The position numbers and the translations under genes are program-made. Under the pieces are notes generated by a model that was not told where the DNA came from, did no database searches, and saw only the letters and a list, made by a program, of their open reading frames with translations. From Flavobacterium dauae (GTDB taxonomy: Bacteria > Bacteroidota > Bacteroidia > Flavobacteriales > Flavobacteriaceae), in contig NZ_CP130821.1 in the NCBI RefSeq assembly GCF_004151275.2, positions 2,880,829 to 2,944,828 of the forward strand: 64,000 bases of DNA, read 5' to 3'. This document shows, in pieces, positions 34,588-43,822 of this stretch (positions are counted from its first letter, which is position 1; every line of letters begins with the position of its first letter).

Positions 34588-34823
34588 AGCAGTCCCTCTT
34601 TTAATGGTTTTCAAAATTTTGTTATAACCAGCCCATAGGTTGCTCATAACATTTAACTAACTGATAATTAAACAGATCTTACCACAACATCTTAGCTTAT
34701 TGTTTTAATATTAATTTTACAAAACACTGTATTTAGTATCTTTAAAATAATTATTTCATAGTATCTGCATAATCATATTTAGTGTTTATTTTGTCAGCTT
34801 TGCTGCACAAATCAACTAAAAAA

Positions 34824-37520
34824 ATGAAAAAAATTACACCAATCTGCTTTATTGCAACTTTCCTGTTTTCAGGATTCAACCTTTGTGCACAAACACTACT
34901 GCATTACTGGAATTTTAATGATCCAACATCGGATCAAACCATCAGAACACCTAACGTTTCATTAGTATCAACTTCATCGATTTCATATATAGGAGGTATT
35001 TTAGAATTTAATGGAGGAACGGGTCAAAACTTTAACGTAGCTAACTTAAACGCACGTAATGGTGATGTATCTGGAACACATTTTCGTTATAACAATCCAA
35101 TTGGTGGCGTTATAACCTTTAATTTACCTACTACGGGTTATGAAAATCCAATAGTAAAATTTACTACGCGCCGTTCTGGTCAAGGTGCCGGTACACAAAC
35201 ATGGTCTTATACAACCGATGGTACAACATACACAACTTTTCAAACCGTTTCGCCTCAGGATAACGATCCACAATTAATCACACTTGATTTTTCATCTATT
35301 ACAGCAGCTGACAATAACCCCAATTTTAAACTGAAAGTAGCGTTTTCTCAAGGTCAGGGAGGAACAGGTGGAAACAACCGTTTTGACAATTTTACACTAG
35401 AAGCGTATGCACCGGGTACAACACCTGTAATACCGCCAAAGGTAAGTTTCTTAACAAAATTTAAATCGGTTAACGAAGATGCCGGTACAGCAACAATAGA
35501 TATAAAAGTTGAAAATGCAGGTACAGCTTCTTTTGATCTAGTAGCTAAAACAGCACCGTTCAGTACTGCAGATATTAATGATTTTACCCTGCAAACACAA
35601 ACCATACAAATTGATTCGTTAACAGGAACTACAAAAACCATCAGTATTCCGATTATTGATGATACCAACGAAGAACAACATGCTGAATATGTAGTACTGG
35701 CTTTAGAAAATCCTGTTGGATTAACAATTGAAGGCGATCCATACTTTACCTTATATATAAAAGATAATGATCGTAAAGCACCTGTACCTACCAATGAAAT
35801 TGAGTTGGATTATTTGGTAAGTTTTGACCCATCGGGAACAAATTCAAGTTCTACAGAAATTGTAGTGCACGATCCGCAAACACAAAGATTATTTGCAACA
35901 AGTGCTATTGCTGGTTATTTAGATATTATTGATTTTTCAACACCTGCAACTCCTTCAAAAATAAAGTCGATTGATATGAGTCCGTACGGAGGAATTACCA
36001 GTGTTGCAGTTAAAAACGGAATTGTAGCCGTAGCATCGCCAAATAACATAGAAACTAATAACGGTTCGGTTGTTTTCTTTGATACAGATGGTGTGTACAA
36101 AAAACAGGTAACCGTAGGTGTATTGCCAGACAATATTGTTTTTACGAAAGACGGAACAAAAGTATTAACGGCAAACGAAGGCCAGCCAAATACAGATTAT
36201 TCGGTAGATCCAGAAGGATCGGTTTCTATTATAGATCTTTCAGCAGGTATCAATACCTTATCACAAAACCACGTAACCACTTTAAACTTTACAACATTTA
36301 ATAGTCAGGAAACTCAATTGGTTCAGCAAGGTGTTCGTAAAACAAAATCAACAAGTACCTTATCGCAAGATTTAGAACCGGAATACATTACCGTAAGTGA
36401 CGATTCTCAAAAAGCCTGGGTTACGTTACAAGAAAATAATGCCGTTGCAGAAATCAACCTAACAAACAAAAGCATCACATCGCTTTGGGCATTGGGCACA
36501 AAAGACATGAGCATTCCTGGTAATGGTTTTGATGCATCAGACAACAACGGTGAGATTTTAATTGCAAACTGGCCTGTAGAATCGTACTATATTCCAGATG
36601 CTGTTGCAAGCTTTACGGTAAATGGTACCAACTACCTGATTACAGCCAATGAAGGTGATGAAAAAGAATACGATGATTTTGAAGAGCGAGTAGCTGTTAG
36701 CGCAACAGATTATCTGTTAGACGAAACATTGTTTCCGAATGCTTCTGTATTAAAACAACCTCATAACTTAGGAAGATTCAGAGCCACAAACCTTAACGGT
36801 GATTTGGATAACGATGGAAAGTTCGAAAAAATTCGTTCTGTAGGAACACGTTCATTCTCTATTTTCAATGCAGATACCAAAGCAATTGTTTTTGACAGTG
36901 GAGACGATTTTGAAATGTACACTGCAGCACATTATCCTACAATTTTTAACTCTGATCACGAAGAAAATAAAGCTAAAGTACGAAGCAGAGCCAAAGGTCC
37001 GGAACCAGAAGGTGTAACGGTTGCTACAATTGGCGGACAAACGTTTGCTTTTATTGCCCTGGAACGTATTGGCGGTGTAATGGTTTACAATGTAACCGAC
37101 CCCAATAATGTTACGTTTACAGACTATAAAAACAACCGAAGTACATCTGCTTACTCAGGTGATTTTGGTGCCGAAGGTATTATTTATATTGACAAAGCAG
37201 ACAGCCCAGACAATAAAGGTTACATAATTATCGCCAACGAAATAAGTGGTACGCTGACTATTTACGAAGTGAACACCACCAATCTTTCAAACGACGAATT
37301 CGCACCGATAGAAACTAAAACCTTTAACGTTTTTCCTAACCCAAGCAACGGCGGAACGGTATATTTTAACAGAGCTGCCGATGTTACGGTTTACGACATG
37401 AACGGTCGCCAGATGTTCCAAGGTAAAAATGTTGAAACATTAAATGTAGATAATTATCCAGCGGGAATTTATATCGTAAAAACCAAAGAAGGTTTTGTTC
37501 AAAAATTAGTAAAGAAATAG
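34824..37520 (+). CDS. Choice-of-anchor I surface protein with T9SS sorting domain
   Basis: 898 residues from ATG 34824. Signal peptide MKKITPICFIATFLFSGFNL ends CAQ; the in-frame ATG at 34782 would spoil it. A lectin-like N-terminal domain (LHYWNFNDPTSDQT) is followed by a Calx-beta-like segment near 220-330 (VNEDAGTATIDIKVENAGTA). The choice-of-anchor I beta-propeller follows (GGITSVAVKNGIVAVASPN, KVLTANEGQPNTDYSVDPEG, EPEYITVSDDSQKAWVTLQE, YLITANEGDEKEYDDF). The end is a type A T9SS domain (FNVFPNPSNGGTVYF to GFVQKLVKK). It is a secreted, probably cell-surface protein, possibly a phosphatase- or esterase-like propeller. Confidence 0.88.
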   Translation: MKKITPICFIATFLFSGFNLCAQTLLHYWNFNDPTSDQTIRTPNVSLVSTSSISYIGGILEFNGGTGQNFNVANLNARNGDVSGTHFRYNNPIGGVITFNLPTTGYENPIVKFTTRRSGQGAGTQTWSYTTDGTTYTTFQTVSPQDNDPQLITLDFSSITAADNNPNFKLKVAFSQGQGGTGGNNRFDNFTLEAYAPGTTPVIPPKVSFLTKFKSVNEDAGTATIDIKVENAGTASFDLVAKTAPFSTADINDFTLQTQTIQIDSLTGTTKTISIPIIDDTNEEQHAEYVVLALENPVGLTIEGDPYFTLYIKDNDRKAPVPTNEIELDYLVSFDPSGTNSSSTEIVVHDPQTQRLFATSAIAGYLDIIDFSTPATPSKIKSIDMSPYGGITSVAVKNGIVAVASPNNIETNNGSVVFFDTDGVYKKQVTVGVLPDNIVFTKDGTKVLTANEGQPNTDYSVDPEGSVSIIDLSAGINTLSQNHVTTLNFTTFNSQETQLVQQGVRKTKSTSTLSQDLEPEYITVSDDSQKAWVTLQENNAVAEINLTNKSITSLWALGTKDMSIPGNGFDASDNNGEILIANWPVESYYIPDAVASFTVNGTNYLITANEGDEKEYDDFEERVAVSATDYLLDETLFPNASVLKQPHNLGRFRATNLNGDLDNDGKFEKIRSVGTRSFSIFNADTKAIVFDSGDDFEMYTAAHYPTIFNSDHEENKAKVRSRAKGPEPEGVTVATIGGQTFAFIALERIGGVMVYNVTDPNNVTFTDYKNNRSTSAYSGDFGAEGIIYIDKADSPDNKGYIIIANEISGTLTIYEVNTTNLSNDEFAPIETKTFNVFPNPSNGGTVYFNRAADVTVYDMNGRQMFQGKNVETLNVDNYPAGIYIVKTKEGFVQKLVKK

Positions 37521-37539
37521 AAAATCATATCATTGTTTT

Positions 37540-37572
37540 TTAAAAGGGTGGAGTAATTTCCGCTCTTTTTGT
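37540..37572 (+). terminator. Terminator-like hairpin after the choice-of-anchor gene
   Basis: AAAAGGGTGGAG and CCGCTCTTTTT form an imperfect stem around TAATTT, ending in a T run, 20 bases after the stop codon. Confidence 0.45.
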
Positions 37573-37616
37573 TTCCACAAAATTTTCAATTATTTTTACA
37601 ATGAAAAGAAAATCTT

Positions 37617-38009
37617 ATGACAAAGAAAATCTGTATTAATGGCAACAACATATCCGATAAAAAAAGCCTGTACCAAGAAATAAATCGGGTTTTTATGGCG
37701 AATGAAGATTGGAAAATCGGAGAAAGCCTTGATGCTTTGAACGATCTATTTTATGGCGGTTTCGGATTGATTTCTGGAAACGAACCGATTGAGCTTACTT
37801 GGAAGAATTTTGATTATAACAAAGAATTGTTCGGCTATGATTTTACAATGGAATTCTATCAGGAAAAACTAAAGCAACCTAAAGTATTTTCAACTAAAAT
37901 CATACAGCAAAACATCAGTGCTCTTGAAAATGGTACAGGTTTAACCTACTTTGAAATGATTCTTGAAATTATTGCCGAACACAAAAACATCACACTGATT
38001 ACAGAGTAA
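37617..38009 (+). CDS. Barstar-family ribonuclease inhibitor, orphan
   Basis: 130 residues. The N-terminal two thirds follow barstar: KKICINGNNISDKKSLYQEI, then DWKIGESLDALNDLFYGGFG with the acidic helix that plugs barnase-type RNases, and TWKNFDYNKE. The C-terminal part is longer than B. amyloliquefaciens barstar (89 residues). No barnase-like gene is nearby, so it is an orphan immunity gene or inhibits a toxin made elsewhere or by neighbours. Confidence 0.78.
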   Translation: MTKKICINGNNISDKKSLYQEINRVFMANEDWKIGESLDALNDLFYGGFGLISGNEPIELTWKNFDYNKELFGYDFTMEFYQEKLKQPKVFSTKIIQQNISALENGTGLTYFEMILEIIAEHKNITLITE

Positions 38010-38040
38010 TAGTCTTAAAAATCAAAAAAAGCCTTTAAAG

Positions 38041-38420
38041 CTCTTTTTTCGTGTCATTTCTACATGCGGAATATTGTCTTCCATATATTCATTAAAAACT
38101 GTTTCAAAACCATGTTTGTTATAAAATTACTGTAAATGTGCCTGTGCCGATATAGTGATGTTTCCTGTTTTATACAGATCTTCTACTGCTTTTACGGCAT
38201 GTTCCATCAGCAAATAACCCAATTTTAATTCTCGATGTGCGAAATTTACAGCCACTCTGCCAATACTACTTTCGGTATATTAAATTCCCGGGGCGAAAAT
38301 GCCTGCATAAGCTTCCAAAACCTCATCATGCCAAACCATTACGTGATGTGCCACCTGATCTTTTCCGTCGGTATCCAAATACGGACAATTTTGTTCCACC
38401 ACAAAAACCTCGTTTCGCAC
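38041..38420 (-). pseudogene. ElaA-like GNAT acetyltransferase pseudogene
   Basis: The - strand reads NEVFVVEQNCPYLDTDGKDQ, then EVLEAYAGIFAPGI followed by a stop, SSIGRVAVNFAHRELKLGYL, ISAQAHLQ with another stop, and KHGFETVFNEYMEDNIPHVE. The pattern is that of ElaA acetyltransferases, with two in-frame stops and no intact N-terminus. Clearly decayed. Confidence 0.8.
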
Positions 38421-38509
38421 AACCTTACTTTAAAATGAAAATAACTTAAATTTTATTTCCAGTAATATAAAAAAATGGTACATTAGAGTTTCGGTTTAAC
38501 AGCATAAAA

Positions 38510-39448
38510 ATGAAGCTATCCTTATTGTTCATCATAAGTTTGTTTTCACTTTCAGTAACGGCACAAAACAGTGCCAACGAAAAAACATTCTTAAAAAATA
38601 TTCCTTATAAAATTATTGAAAAGGATACCGTTAAATTGGATATTCATCTACCAACACAAAAAGTTTTCGATAAAAGTCCGATTGTGGTATTTATTCACGG
38701 TGGCGCATGGGCAAAAGGCGATAAAGAAATTAAATACCATTACACCAAAGATATTAAAGATACCTTGCAAGAAAGCGGATATACTGTTGTGGCTATAAAT
38801 TACCGTTTGGTTAGCAAAACTGTTGATATTGCTAAACAAGTAAGTGATTGTAACGATGCAGTTCGTTGGATTGCAGATAACGCAGACAGGTATAATTTTG
38901 ATACGGAAAACATTGGACTTTGGGGAGAATCTGCCGGTGCACATTTGGCGTTAATGGTTGCTTGTACCGCAAATCAATCAAAAGAATTTCCTGCAATCCG
39001 TTTTATTATTGATAATTTTGGACCTACCGATTTAAACAAGGTTTTAAAAACCAATGCCAGCTGGTTTACCAAGAAAGCATATAAATTACTTTTACCTAAA
39101 TTATATGATATCAGAGAAAAATTAATCGTTGCAATGACCTCTTACGATATTAATACTCATAAAAAAGAGGCCATTGCTGTTTCAAAACAGTATTCGCCTA
39201 TTGAAAATTTAAACAATCACTTTAATGCACCTACTTTAATTTTGCATGGCAACAGAGATTTTATTGTTCCTTTTAAACAATCAAAAAAACTACATAAAGA
39301 ACTTAACAAACTTGCCGTAACCAACAAACTTATTAAAGTTAAAAAAGGTAACCATGGCTTTACAAAGACCAACAAAAAAGAGATTCATCATTTAATTAAG
39401 GAAACGTTTGTTTTTGTACAGCAGCATTATCATAAAACGACTCTTTAA
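38510..39448 (+). CDS. Exported alpha/beta hydrolase (esterase/lipase family)
   Basis: 312 residues with signal peptide MKLSLLFIISLFSLSVTAQN. Alpha/beta-hydrolase features: oxyanion motif VVFIHGGAWAKGDKE, nucleophile elbow WGESAGAHLALM (GESAG), acid in LILHGNRDFIVPF and base His in KKGNHGFT. This is the carbohydrate-esterase/feruloyl-like (BD-FAE) layout. The substrate is unknown. It converges on the lipoprotein gene downstream. Confidence 0.85.
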   Translation: MKLSLLFIISLFSLSVTAQNSANEKTFLKNIPYKIIEKDTVKLDIHLPTQKVFDKSPIVVFIHGGAWAKGDKEIKYHYTKDIKDTLQESGYTVVAINYRLVSKTVDIAKQVSDCNDAVRWIADNADRYNFDTENIGLWGESAGAHLALMVACTANQSKEFPAIRFIIDNFGPTDLNKVLKTNASWFTKKAYKLLLPKLYDIREKLIVAMTSYDINTHKKEAIAVSKQYSPIENLNNHFNAPTLILHGNRDFIVPFKQSKKLHKELNKLAVTNKLIKVKKGNHGFTKTNKKEIHHLIKETFVFVQQHYHKTTL

Positions 39449-39461
39449 CGCTTAACCTGGA

Positions 39462-39911
39462 TTATTTCTTCGTTAATACCAAACCTGTACCATACTCTAA
39501 ATTTGCCGGATTTTTAAACACCCTTTTTCCGTTGATTTCTTCTACTTCACCATAGCCTTCAATTGCAGAAGAATTGGTTAGTTTAAAAGCAATTTGCCTT
39601 TCAGACAAAATTCCTTCTGAAGAAAACGTATAATTTGCCAACAAAATTCCATCTTTAATTTCGCCAGCAAACGAACCCGAATTACGGTCTTTTTCACTTA
39701 AGGCATACAATAAATTTCCGTTTGCCTTATTGCCATCAACTGTTAACTGCAACGTTATGGTATCGCCATTTTGTTGGTAACTGTACAATCCCGAAAAATC
39801 GGTTTGGTTTGTATTGATAACTGTAGATGTAACGGTATCAATATTTTCTGTCTTTTTGGTACATGCACTTAACACCGCAATTGCACCAAAACAATATAGG
39901 AAATTTTTCAT
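39462..39911 (-). CDS. Lipoprotein of unknown function
   Basis: 149 residues. The lipobox is visible at LSAC after KNFLYCFGAIAV. The mature part has NGDTITLQLTVDGNKANGNL, ALSEKDRNSGSFAGEIKDGI and EYGTGLVLTKK, a beta-rich pattern. A decayed paralogue lies at 55416-55851. It follows msrA on the same strand with a 197-base gap containing a palindromic repeat. Confidence 0.75.
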   Translation of the reverse strand: MKNFLYCFGAIAVLSACTKKTENIDTVTSTVINTNQTDFSGLYSYQQNGDTITLQLTVDGNKANGNLLYALSEKDRNSGSFAGEIKDGILLANYTFSSEGILSERQIAFKLTNSSAIEGYGEVEEINGKRVFKNPANLEYGTGLVLTKK

Positions 39912-39979
39912 AGAAATTTTTTAAATTAAAATTACTTTTATTGACTCTTACTAACTTTACACCAAGATATGTTTATTCT

Positions 39980-40060
39980 CGTCACTTCGAGTGAGTTTTC
40001 AATGGAAAACTGTATCGAGAAGTCTTTGAATTATAAGTTCTCGACAAGCTCGAACTGACG
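39980..40060. repeat. 81-base palindromic repeat (REP-like)
   Basis: CGTCACTTCGAGTGAG at the left pairs with CTCGAACTGACG at the right. Inner TCGAGAAGT and GTTCTCGA also pair. It lies between the lipoprotein gene and msrA, where it could form a strong hairpin. The type resembles intergenic palindromes dispersed in Flavobacteriaceae genomes. Confidence 0.65.
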
Positions 40061-40108
40061 AAAATATTAATTATATTTTGGTTTGGTATAAACTTCGTGA
40101 TAATCATT

Positions 40109-40798
40109 TTACTTTTTTAGTTTTTCACTGAATGCTTTTCTAAATTTATCGACTTTTGGTTTAACCACCAAACGACAATACGCCTGATTTGGATTGTTTT
40201 CGTAATAATTCTGATGATACTCTTCTGCCTTATAAAACTTTTTAAACGGAGTCACCTGCGTAACAACCGGTTTATCATAAGCCTTTTCTTTATTCAGCTG
40301 GTCAATATAAAATTCGGTGAGTTGTTTTTGTTCGGGATTATGATAAAAAACAGCAGATCTGTATTGGGTTCCTATATCGTTTCCTTGCCGGTTTAATTGT
40401 GTAGGATCGTGCGAAATAAAGAAAGCTTCCAACAGTTCTTTATACGAAATTACAGAAGGATTGAACATAATATTGCAAGCTTCGGCATGATTTGTATTTC
40501 CGTTGGAAACCTGTTCGTAGGTTGGATTTTCGGTTGTTCCGCCTGTATAACCCGATGTTACAGAAACAACACCATTTAACTGCTTAAACTGTTCTTCCAC
40601 ACACCAAAAACAACCGGCTGCAAAAGTAGCGGTTTCTGTTTTTCCTGATGAATCGGACTGTTTTTCGGCAACAGTTTTATTTGTTGATTTTTCTTTGGTA
40701 TTTGATTTTGCTGTGCCTTGTCCACACGAAGAAAACGGCAGTGCAAAACAACACAAAAAGAAGATATTAACCACATTCAGCATTTTAATACTTTTCAT
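40109..40798 (-). CDS. msrA: Peptide-methionine (S)-S-oxide reductase, lipoprotein form
   Basis: 229 residues. The N-terminus KSIKMLNVVNIFFLCCFALP then SSCG looks like a lipoprotein signal, and a lysine-rich spacer follows. MsrA motif ATFAAGCFWCVEEQF carries the catalytic Cys; GYTGGTTENPTYEQVSNGNT and HNPEQ follow. MsrA repairs oxidised methionine; here it would act in the envelope. There is no MsrB fusion. A fragment of a second copy lies at 55875-55980. Confidence 0.9.
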   Translation of the reverse strand: MKSIKMLNVVNIFFLCCFALPFSSCGQGTAKSNTKEKSTNKTVAEKQSDSSGKTETATFAAGCFWCVEEQFKQLNGVVSVTSGYTGGTTENPTYEQVSNGNTNHAEACNIMFNPSVISYKELLEAFFISHDPTQLNRQGNDIGTQYRSAVFYHNPEQKQLTEFYIDQLNKEKAYDKPVVTQVTPFKKFYKAEEYHQNYYENNPNQAYCRLVVKPKVDKFRKAFSEKLKK

Positions 40799-40933
40799 AC
40801 ATACAGCTTTTAACGATTGATTACTATTGTAAAGTTCGTAAAATGATGACGGCTTTTTTATAAATAAATGCTAAATTACCAATTGCAAGTTTTTGATTTT
40901 ATATATCAAAATAACTAAAATTCAATGGCTTAT

Positions 40934-41066
40934 ACCACAGATGCACCGATATATTTTAGTGTGTATTTGTAATTCTACATAACTTAATTTGCACAGATTT
41001 AATGCTGCGCATCTAATTTTAAACATTTATAAATTGTAATATTGTAAGAAATCTGTGTATCTGTGG
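40934..41066. repeat. Palindromic intergenic repeat
   Basis: ACCACAGATGCACCGAT at 40934 is mirrored by ATCTGTGTATCTGTGGT near 41051. Between the arms the sequence is AT-rich with no frame. It fills the gap between msrA and the small + strand gene. Confidence 0.55.
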
Positions 41067-41117
41067 TTTATTTTACAAGGTTTTATAATGCAATTGAATA
41101 TCTTTATCTAAAAAAGT

Positions 41118-41264
41118 ATGAAAAAATCGTTCTTTAAATTGCTGAACAGTATCAATAAAAAAATACTGCCCAGCTACATAGGTAAAGACCCTGCTAAATT
41201 AAGCAAGGTACAGCAAGCTGTTTTGGCTTACCGCTATTGGGTTTTGGTACAATCTAAAGAATAA
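41118..41264 (+). CDS. Small basic protein, 48 residues
   Basis: The frame MKKSFFKLLNSINKKILPSY, IGKDPAKLSKVQQAVLAYRY, WVLVQSKE resembles small basic proteins that recur in Flavobacteriales beside housekeeping genes. The compact start, high lysine content and W/Y-rich end support coding. No function is known to me. It converges on the lipoprotein gene 2 bases downstream. Confidence 0.6.
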   Translation: MKKSFFKLLNSINKKILPSYIGKDPAKLSKVQQAVLAYRYWVLVQSKE

Positions 41265-41266
41265 GA

Positions 41267-41602
41267 TTATTGTAATTCTGTTACAGTAATGTAGGTTACG
41301 CCTTCGGTTTCAACCCAGATAAATCCTGAAACGGTAATGGTTTCGCCTTCTTCGTAACGCTTATATTCACTGCCCGATTTTTGCAGATTGATTCTGCTTA
41401 TAGTAGCGTTGTACACTTTATTGTTGGCAGTCTGTAATACCGCTGTGTAACCGTCTTTGCCGTTGGTAACCAAAGTTATTTTACCCGTAACGGTTACACT
41501 TTCTTGATTTTGCTCAGTTGTTTCCATCTTGTTTTTTTTACACACACAACCTGTAGTAACCAATGTTGTAATGGTAAAAAGTGCTAAAACTAAATTTTTC
41601 AT
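41267..41602 (-). CDS. Small lipoprotein
   Basis: 111 residues with a lipobox (ITTLVTTGCVC). The mature part, VTVTGKITLVTNGKDGYTAV to FIWVETEGVTYITVTELQ, is an all-beta, OB-fold-like sequence. No family was recognised. It follows the GNAT gene closely on the same strand (9 bases). Confidence 0.65.
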   Translation of the reverse strand: MKNLVLALFTITTLVTTGCVCKKNKMETTEQNQESVTVTGKITLVTNGKDGYTAVLQTANNKVYNATISRINLQKSGSEYKRYEEGETITVSGFIWVETEGVTYITVTELQ

Positions 41603-41611
41603 AGTACTTAT

Positions 41612-42046
41612 TTATTTTGAATATTCTAAATACAGTAATGGATACGGTTTGCCCATACCATCGGTTTCAGAGTAACCTATCTGTTGATATCCCTGTTTTA
41701 AATAAAAATCGACCGCCTGTGTATTTTGCTTATTTACATCTACTTTATAAATCTTTAAAATGTTAATGATATAATCAACGGCGAATTTACCAAAGCCCTT
41801 GCCCCTGCTTTCGGCATTAACAAACAACATTTCTAAATTATCATAAGAAACTGAAAAGAACGCTGGAATAACCGTATTATCTTCTATCACAAAAACATTC
41901 AATTGCGGTAGAAATTCGTTTGGAATAAGCTTCTTAAATAGTTCAAAATCTTCTTGCTTCAGAAAATCGTGCGTTGCTTTAACCGAACTTTCCCAAATTT
42001 CCATAATTTTAGAATAATCCTTTATACCGGCTTTTCTAATTTTCAT
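41612..42046 (-). CDS. GNAT acetyltransferase (YjaB-like)
   Basis: 144 residues from ATG 42046 (MKIRKAGIKDYSKIMEIWES). An ATG at 42097 would add 17 unrelated residues. Acetyl-CoA motif LFVNAESRGKGFGKFAVDYI and ending VNKQNTQAVDFYLKQGYQQI are clear. Its position relative to YjaB-type enzymes is suggested by IWESSVKATHDFL. The substrate is unknown. Confidence 0.8.
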   Translation of the reverse strand: MKIRKAGIKDYSKIMEIWESSVKATHDFLKQEDFELFKKLIPNEFLPQLNVFVIEDNTVIPAFFSVSYDNLEMLFVNAESRGKGFGKFAVDYIINILKIYKVDVNKQNTQAVDFYLKQGYQQIGYSETDGMGKPYPLLYLEYSK

Positions 42047-42302
42047 ACTATTAAAATCAACCTTCAAAAATATAAAATCTAACGAACCAATTCCCATAAT
42101 AATTTCGCAAATTCATATTGATTATTGTGGGCGAGATGTTTTTTGTGTTCGATCATCCGGCAGGAACGCCATCTAAGGGGGCGTACAGCACAGGAAATAA
42201 CCGACCTTTTAACCGAAGGAATGAATGACCAGTCGTATGAGATCATATCCAAAGAAACGTTTTTTCTCAGATTAAGAGGAATATCCTTAGTAAGTGTACA
42301 AA

Positions 42303-43031
42303 CTAAAGCAAAGTGCTTAAAATTAAAATGAAGCTGATAAGTATCAGCCCTAAAAAAACGTACCTGAAAAACGTACCGTCTTTTAGTTGATGATTTAAGT
42401 ACCGGCCTAAAAATACCGCAGGGATTGTTGTTGCCAATGACATCACAAAATAATTGTTCACCTCCGTAGTAACAAGTCCTTTGGCATAATATCCAACAAC
42501 GCTTATAAGGCTGACCGGCAAGAAATAAGCCTGAAGCGTAGCCCGAAAATATTTTGGACTCCATTGCCTTAAATTCCCATAAACTACTAAAGGCGGACCA
42601 TTCAAACCATACGCGCCTCCGAAAACCCCTGACAGAAAACCACACACAAAAAGCCACAATTTACTGTCACTATCAAGCCTTTTATTCCTTTTGAAATACA
42701 GGGAATACAGGGAATATACAATCAGGAGCATTCCAAGCCCAACCTTTACCACCGTTTCATTTGCATAGAGTAAAATGACGATACCTAAAGGCACTCCGAG
42801 TATGGCATAGAAGATTAACCATTTAGCACTGTTGAAATGAATCTTGGTATGATCTTGTACCACAATGACCAATGCAATAACAACGGATAGCATAACCGAA
42901 AGAGGAACTGCTACTTCAATCGGCAGGAAAAGTACAAACAGCGGAACGGCAATCAGCGATTCACCAAAACCCAAAGTTGACCGTACCAAAGAAGCGACAA
43001 AGCTGATAATAAGGATAAAGAAGATTGTCAA
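42303..43031 (-). CDS. TauE/SafE-family membrane transporter
   Basis: 242 residues with about eight hydrophobic segments. The start is FFILIISFVASLVRSTLGFG with the family GFG motif, and FLSGVFGGAYGLNGPPLVVY in the middle is the second repeat signature. The family exports sulfite, sulfonates or other organic anions. It begins 8 bases after the broken nucleotidyltransferase gene and may be co-transcribed with it. Confidence 0.88.
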   Translation of the reverse strand: MTIFFILIISFVASLVRSTLGFGESLIAVPLFVLFLPIEVAVPLSVMLSVVIALVIVVQDHTKIHFNSAKWLIFYAILGVPLGIVILLYANETVVKVGLGMLLIVYSLYSLYFKRNKRLDSDSKLWLFVCGFLSGVFGGAYGLNGPPLVVYGNLRQWSPKYFRATLQAYFLPVSLISVVGYYAKGLVTTEVNNYFVMSLATTIPAVFLGRYLNHQLKDGTFFRYVFLGLILISFILILSTLL

Positions 43032-43039
43032 AACAGAAA

Positions 43040-43822
43040 TTATTTATTATTATCAATCTTTGACAGATATTCCAGCACGTGTTCTTCTGTCGCAGTTTGA
43101 AGCTTGATCGTATCAGTGAAAAGATCCGAACGTAACAATTGATAAATAAGGATTATGTTCTTTAAGGAATACAGCAGTGATTCACGGTCATACGCAGGGA
43201 TCGTTTTTTTCAATAGAATGAAATCTTCGTTGTCTAATTCACTTTCAACTTTTCTTACCCCCCTGGGTAATTTTCCGTTCTTTATATGAAGAAGCGGTCC
43301 TAAAACTACCATACGCAGGAAACCGAAAAAATCAAGTGCTTCGAAATATTCGCCCCTTCCTATTTTTAAGAGGGCATAATGAACCCAGAACCAAAACCGG
43401 TCTTCCATCCACTGATAATCAGGATACGGGAATACCGCTTCGGAATTGTCAAATACTTTTCGGATTTCTCCGGTTTTGTCAAACAATATGTGTGGTGTTT
43501 CCACTCGCGGAACTAATTCTTCAAGAGTAAGGAATTTAATATCGACATGCAGCAACGGGTTCTCATATAAACAGATGAGCAATCTCGGTTCCCCCACGTG
43601 TTCTCCCGTAAAACCGGAAAGGAGACTGCCTGCCTGTTTGGCATAATCCAGCATTTTTTCTTTATCGCCGCTAATTCTCTCCCTTGTTACAAGTAACAGG
43701 TCAAGGTCTTAATATTCATCTATCCCATTTTGTAACCAGGAGCCTCCAACAGCCAGACCGATAACATTGGCATCTTTTTCGAAAATTTCTTTTGCTTTTT
43801 CTGCAAAATCAAACAGTATCAT
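43040..43822 (-). pseudogene. Nucleotidyltransferase gene with a single nonsense codon
   Basis: The frame starts at ATG 43822 (ILFDFAEKAKEIFEKDANVI) and continues GLAVGGSWLQNGIDEY, then a TAA stop, then DLDLLLVTRERISGDKEK and an open frame to 43040. The expected motif is GGSW...DEYSDLDL, the active site of aminoglycoside-adenylyltransferase-like nucleotidyltransferases. One C-to-A change (TCA to TAA) would create the stop exactly at the Ser between motif halves. Restart at 43654 would give 204 residues without any active-site motif, so the gene is very likely inactive unless the stop is read through. Confidence 0.8.

Noticed and set aside
38235..38449. Two short + strand frames
   Set aside because: They are shadows of the ElaA-like pseudogene on the - strand.
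42125..42331. 68-residue open frame between the GNAT and TauE genes
   Set aside because: It overlaps the 3' end of the TauE gene on the other strand and no family was recognised. The segment looks slightly foreign (RTAQEITDLL) but evidence is too thin.
42079..42657. 192-residue open frame on the - strand overlapping the TauE gene
   Set aside because: It is an alternative frame of the clearly real TauE gene and has no family motif.
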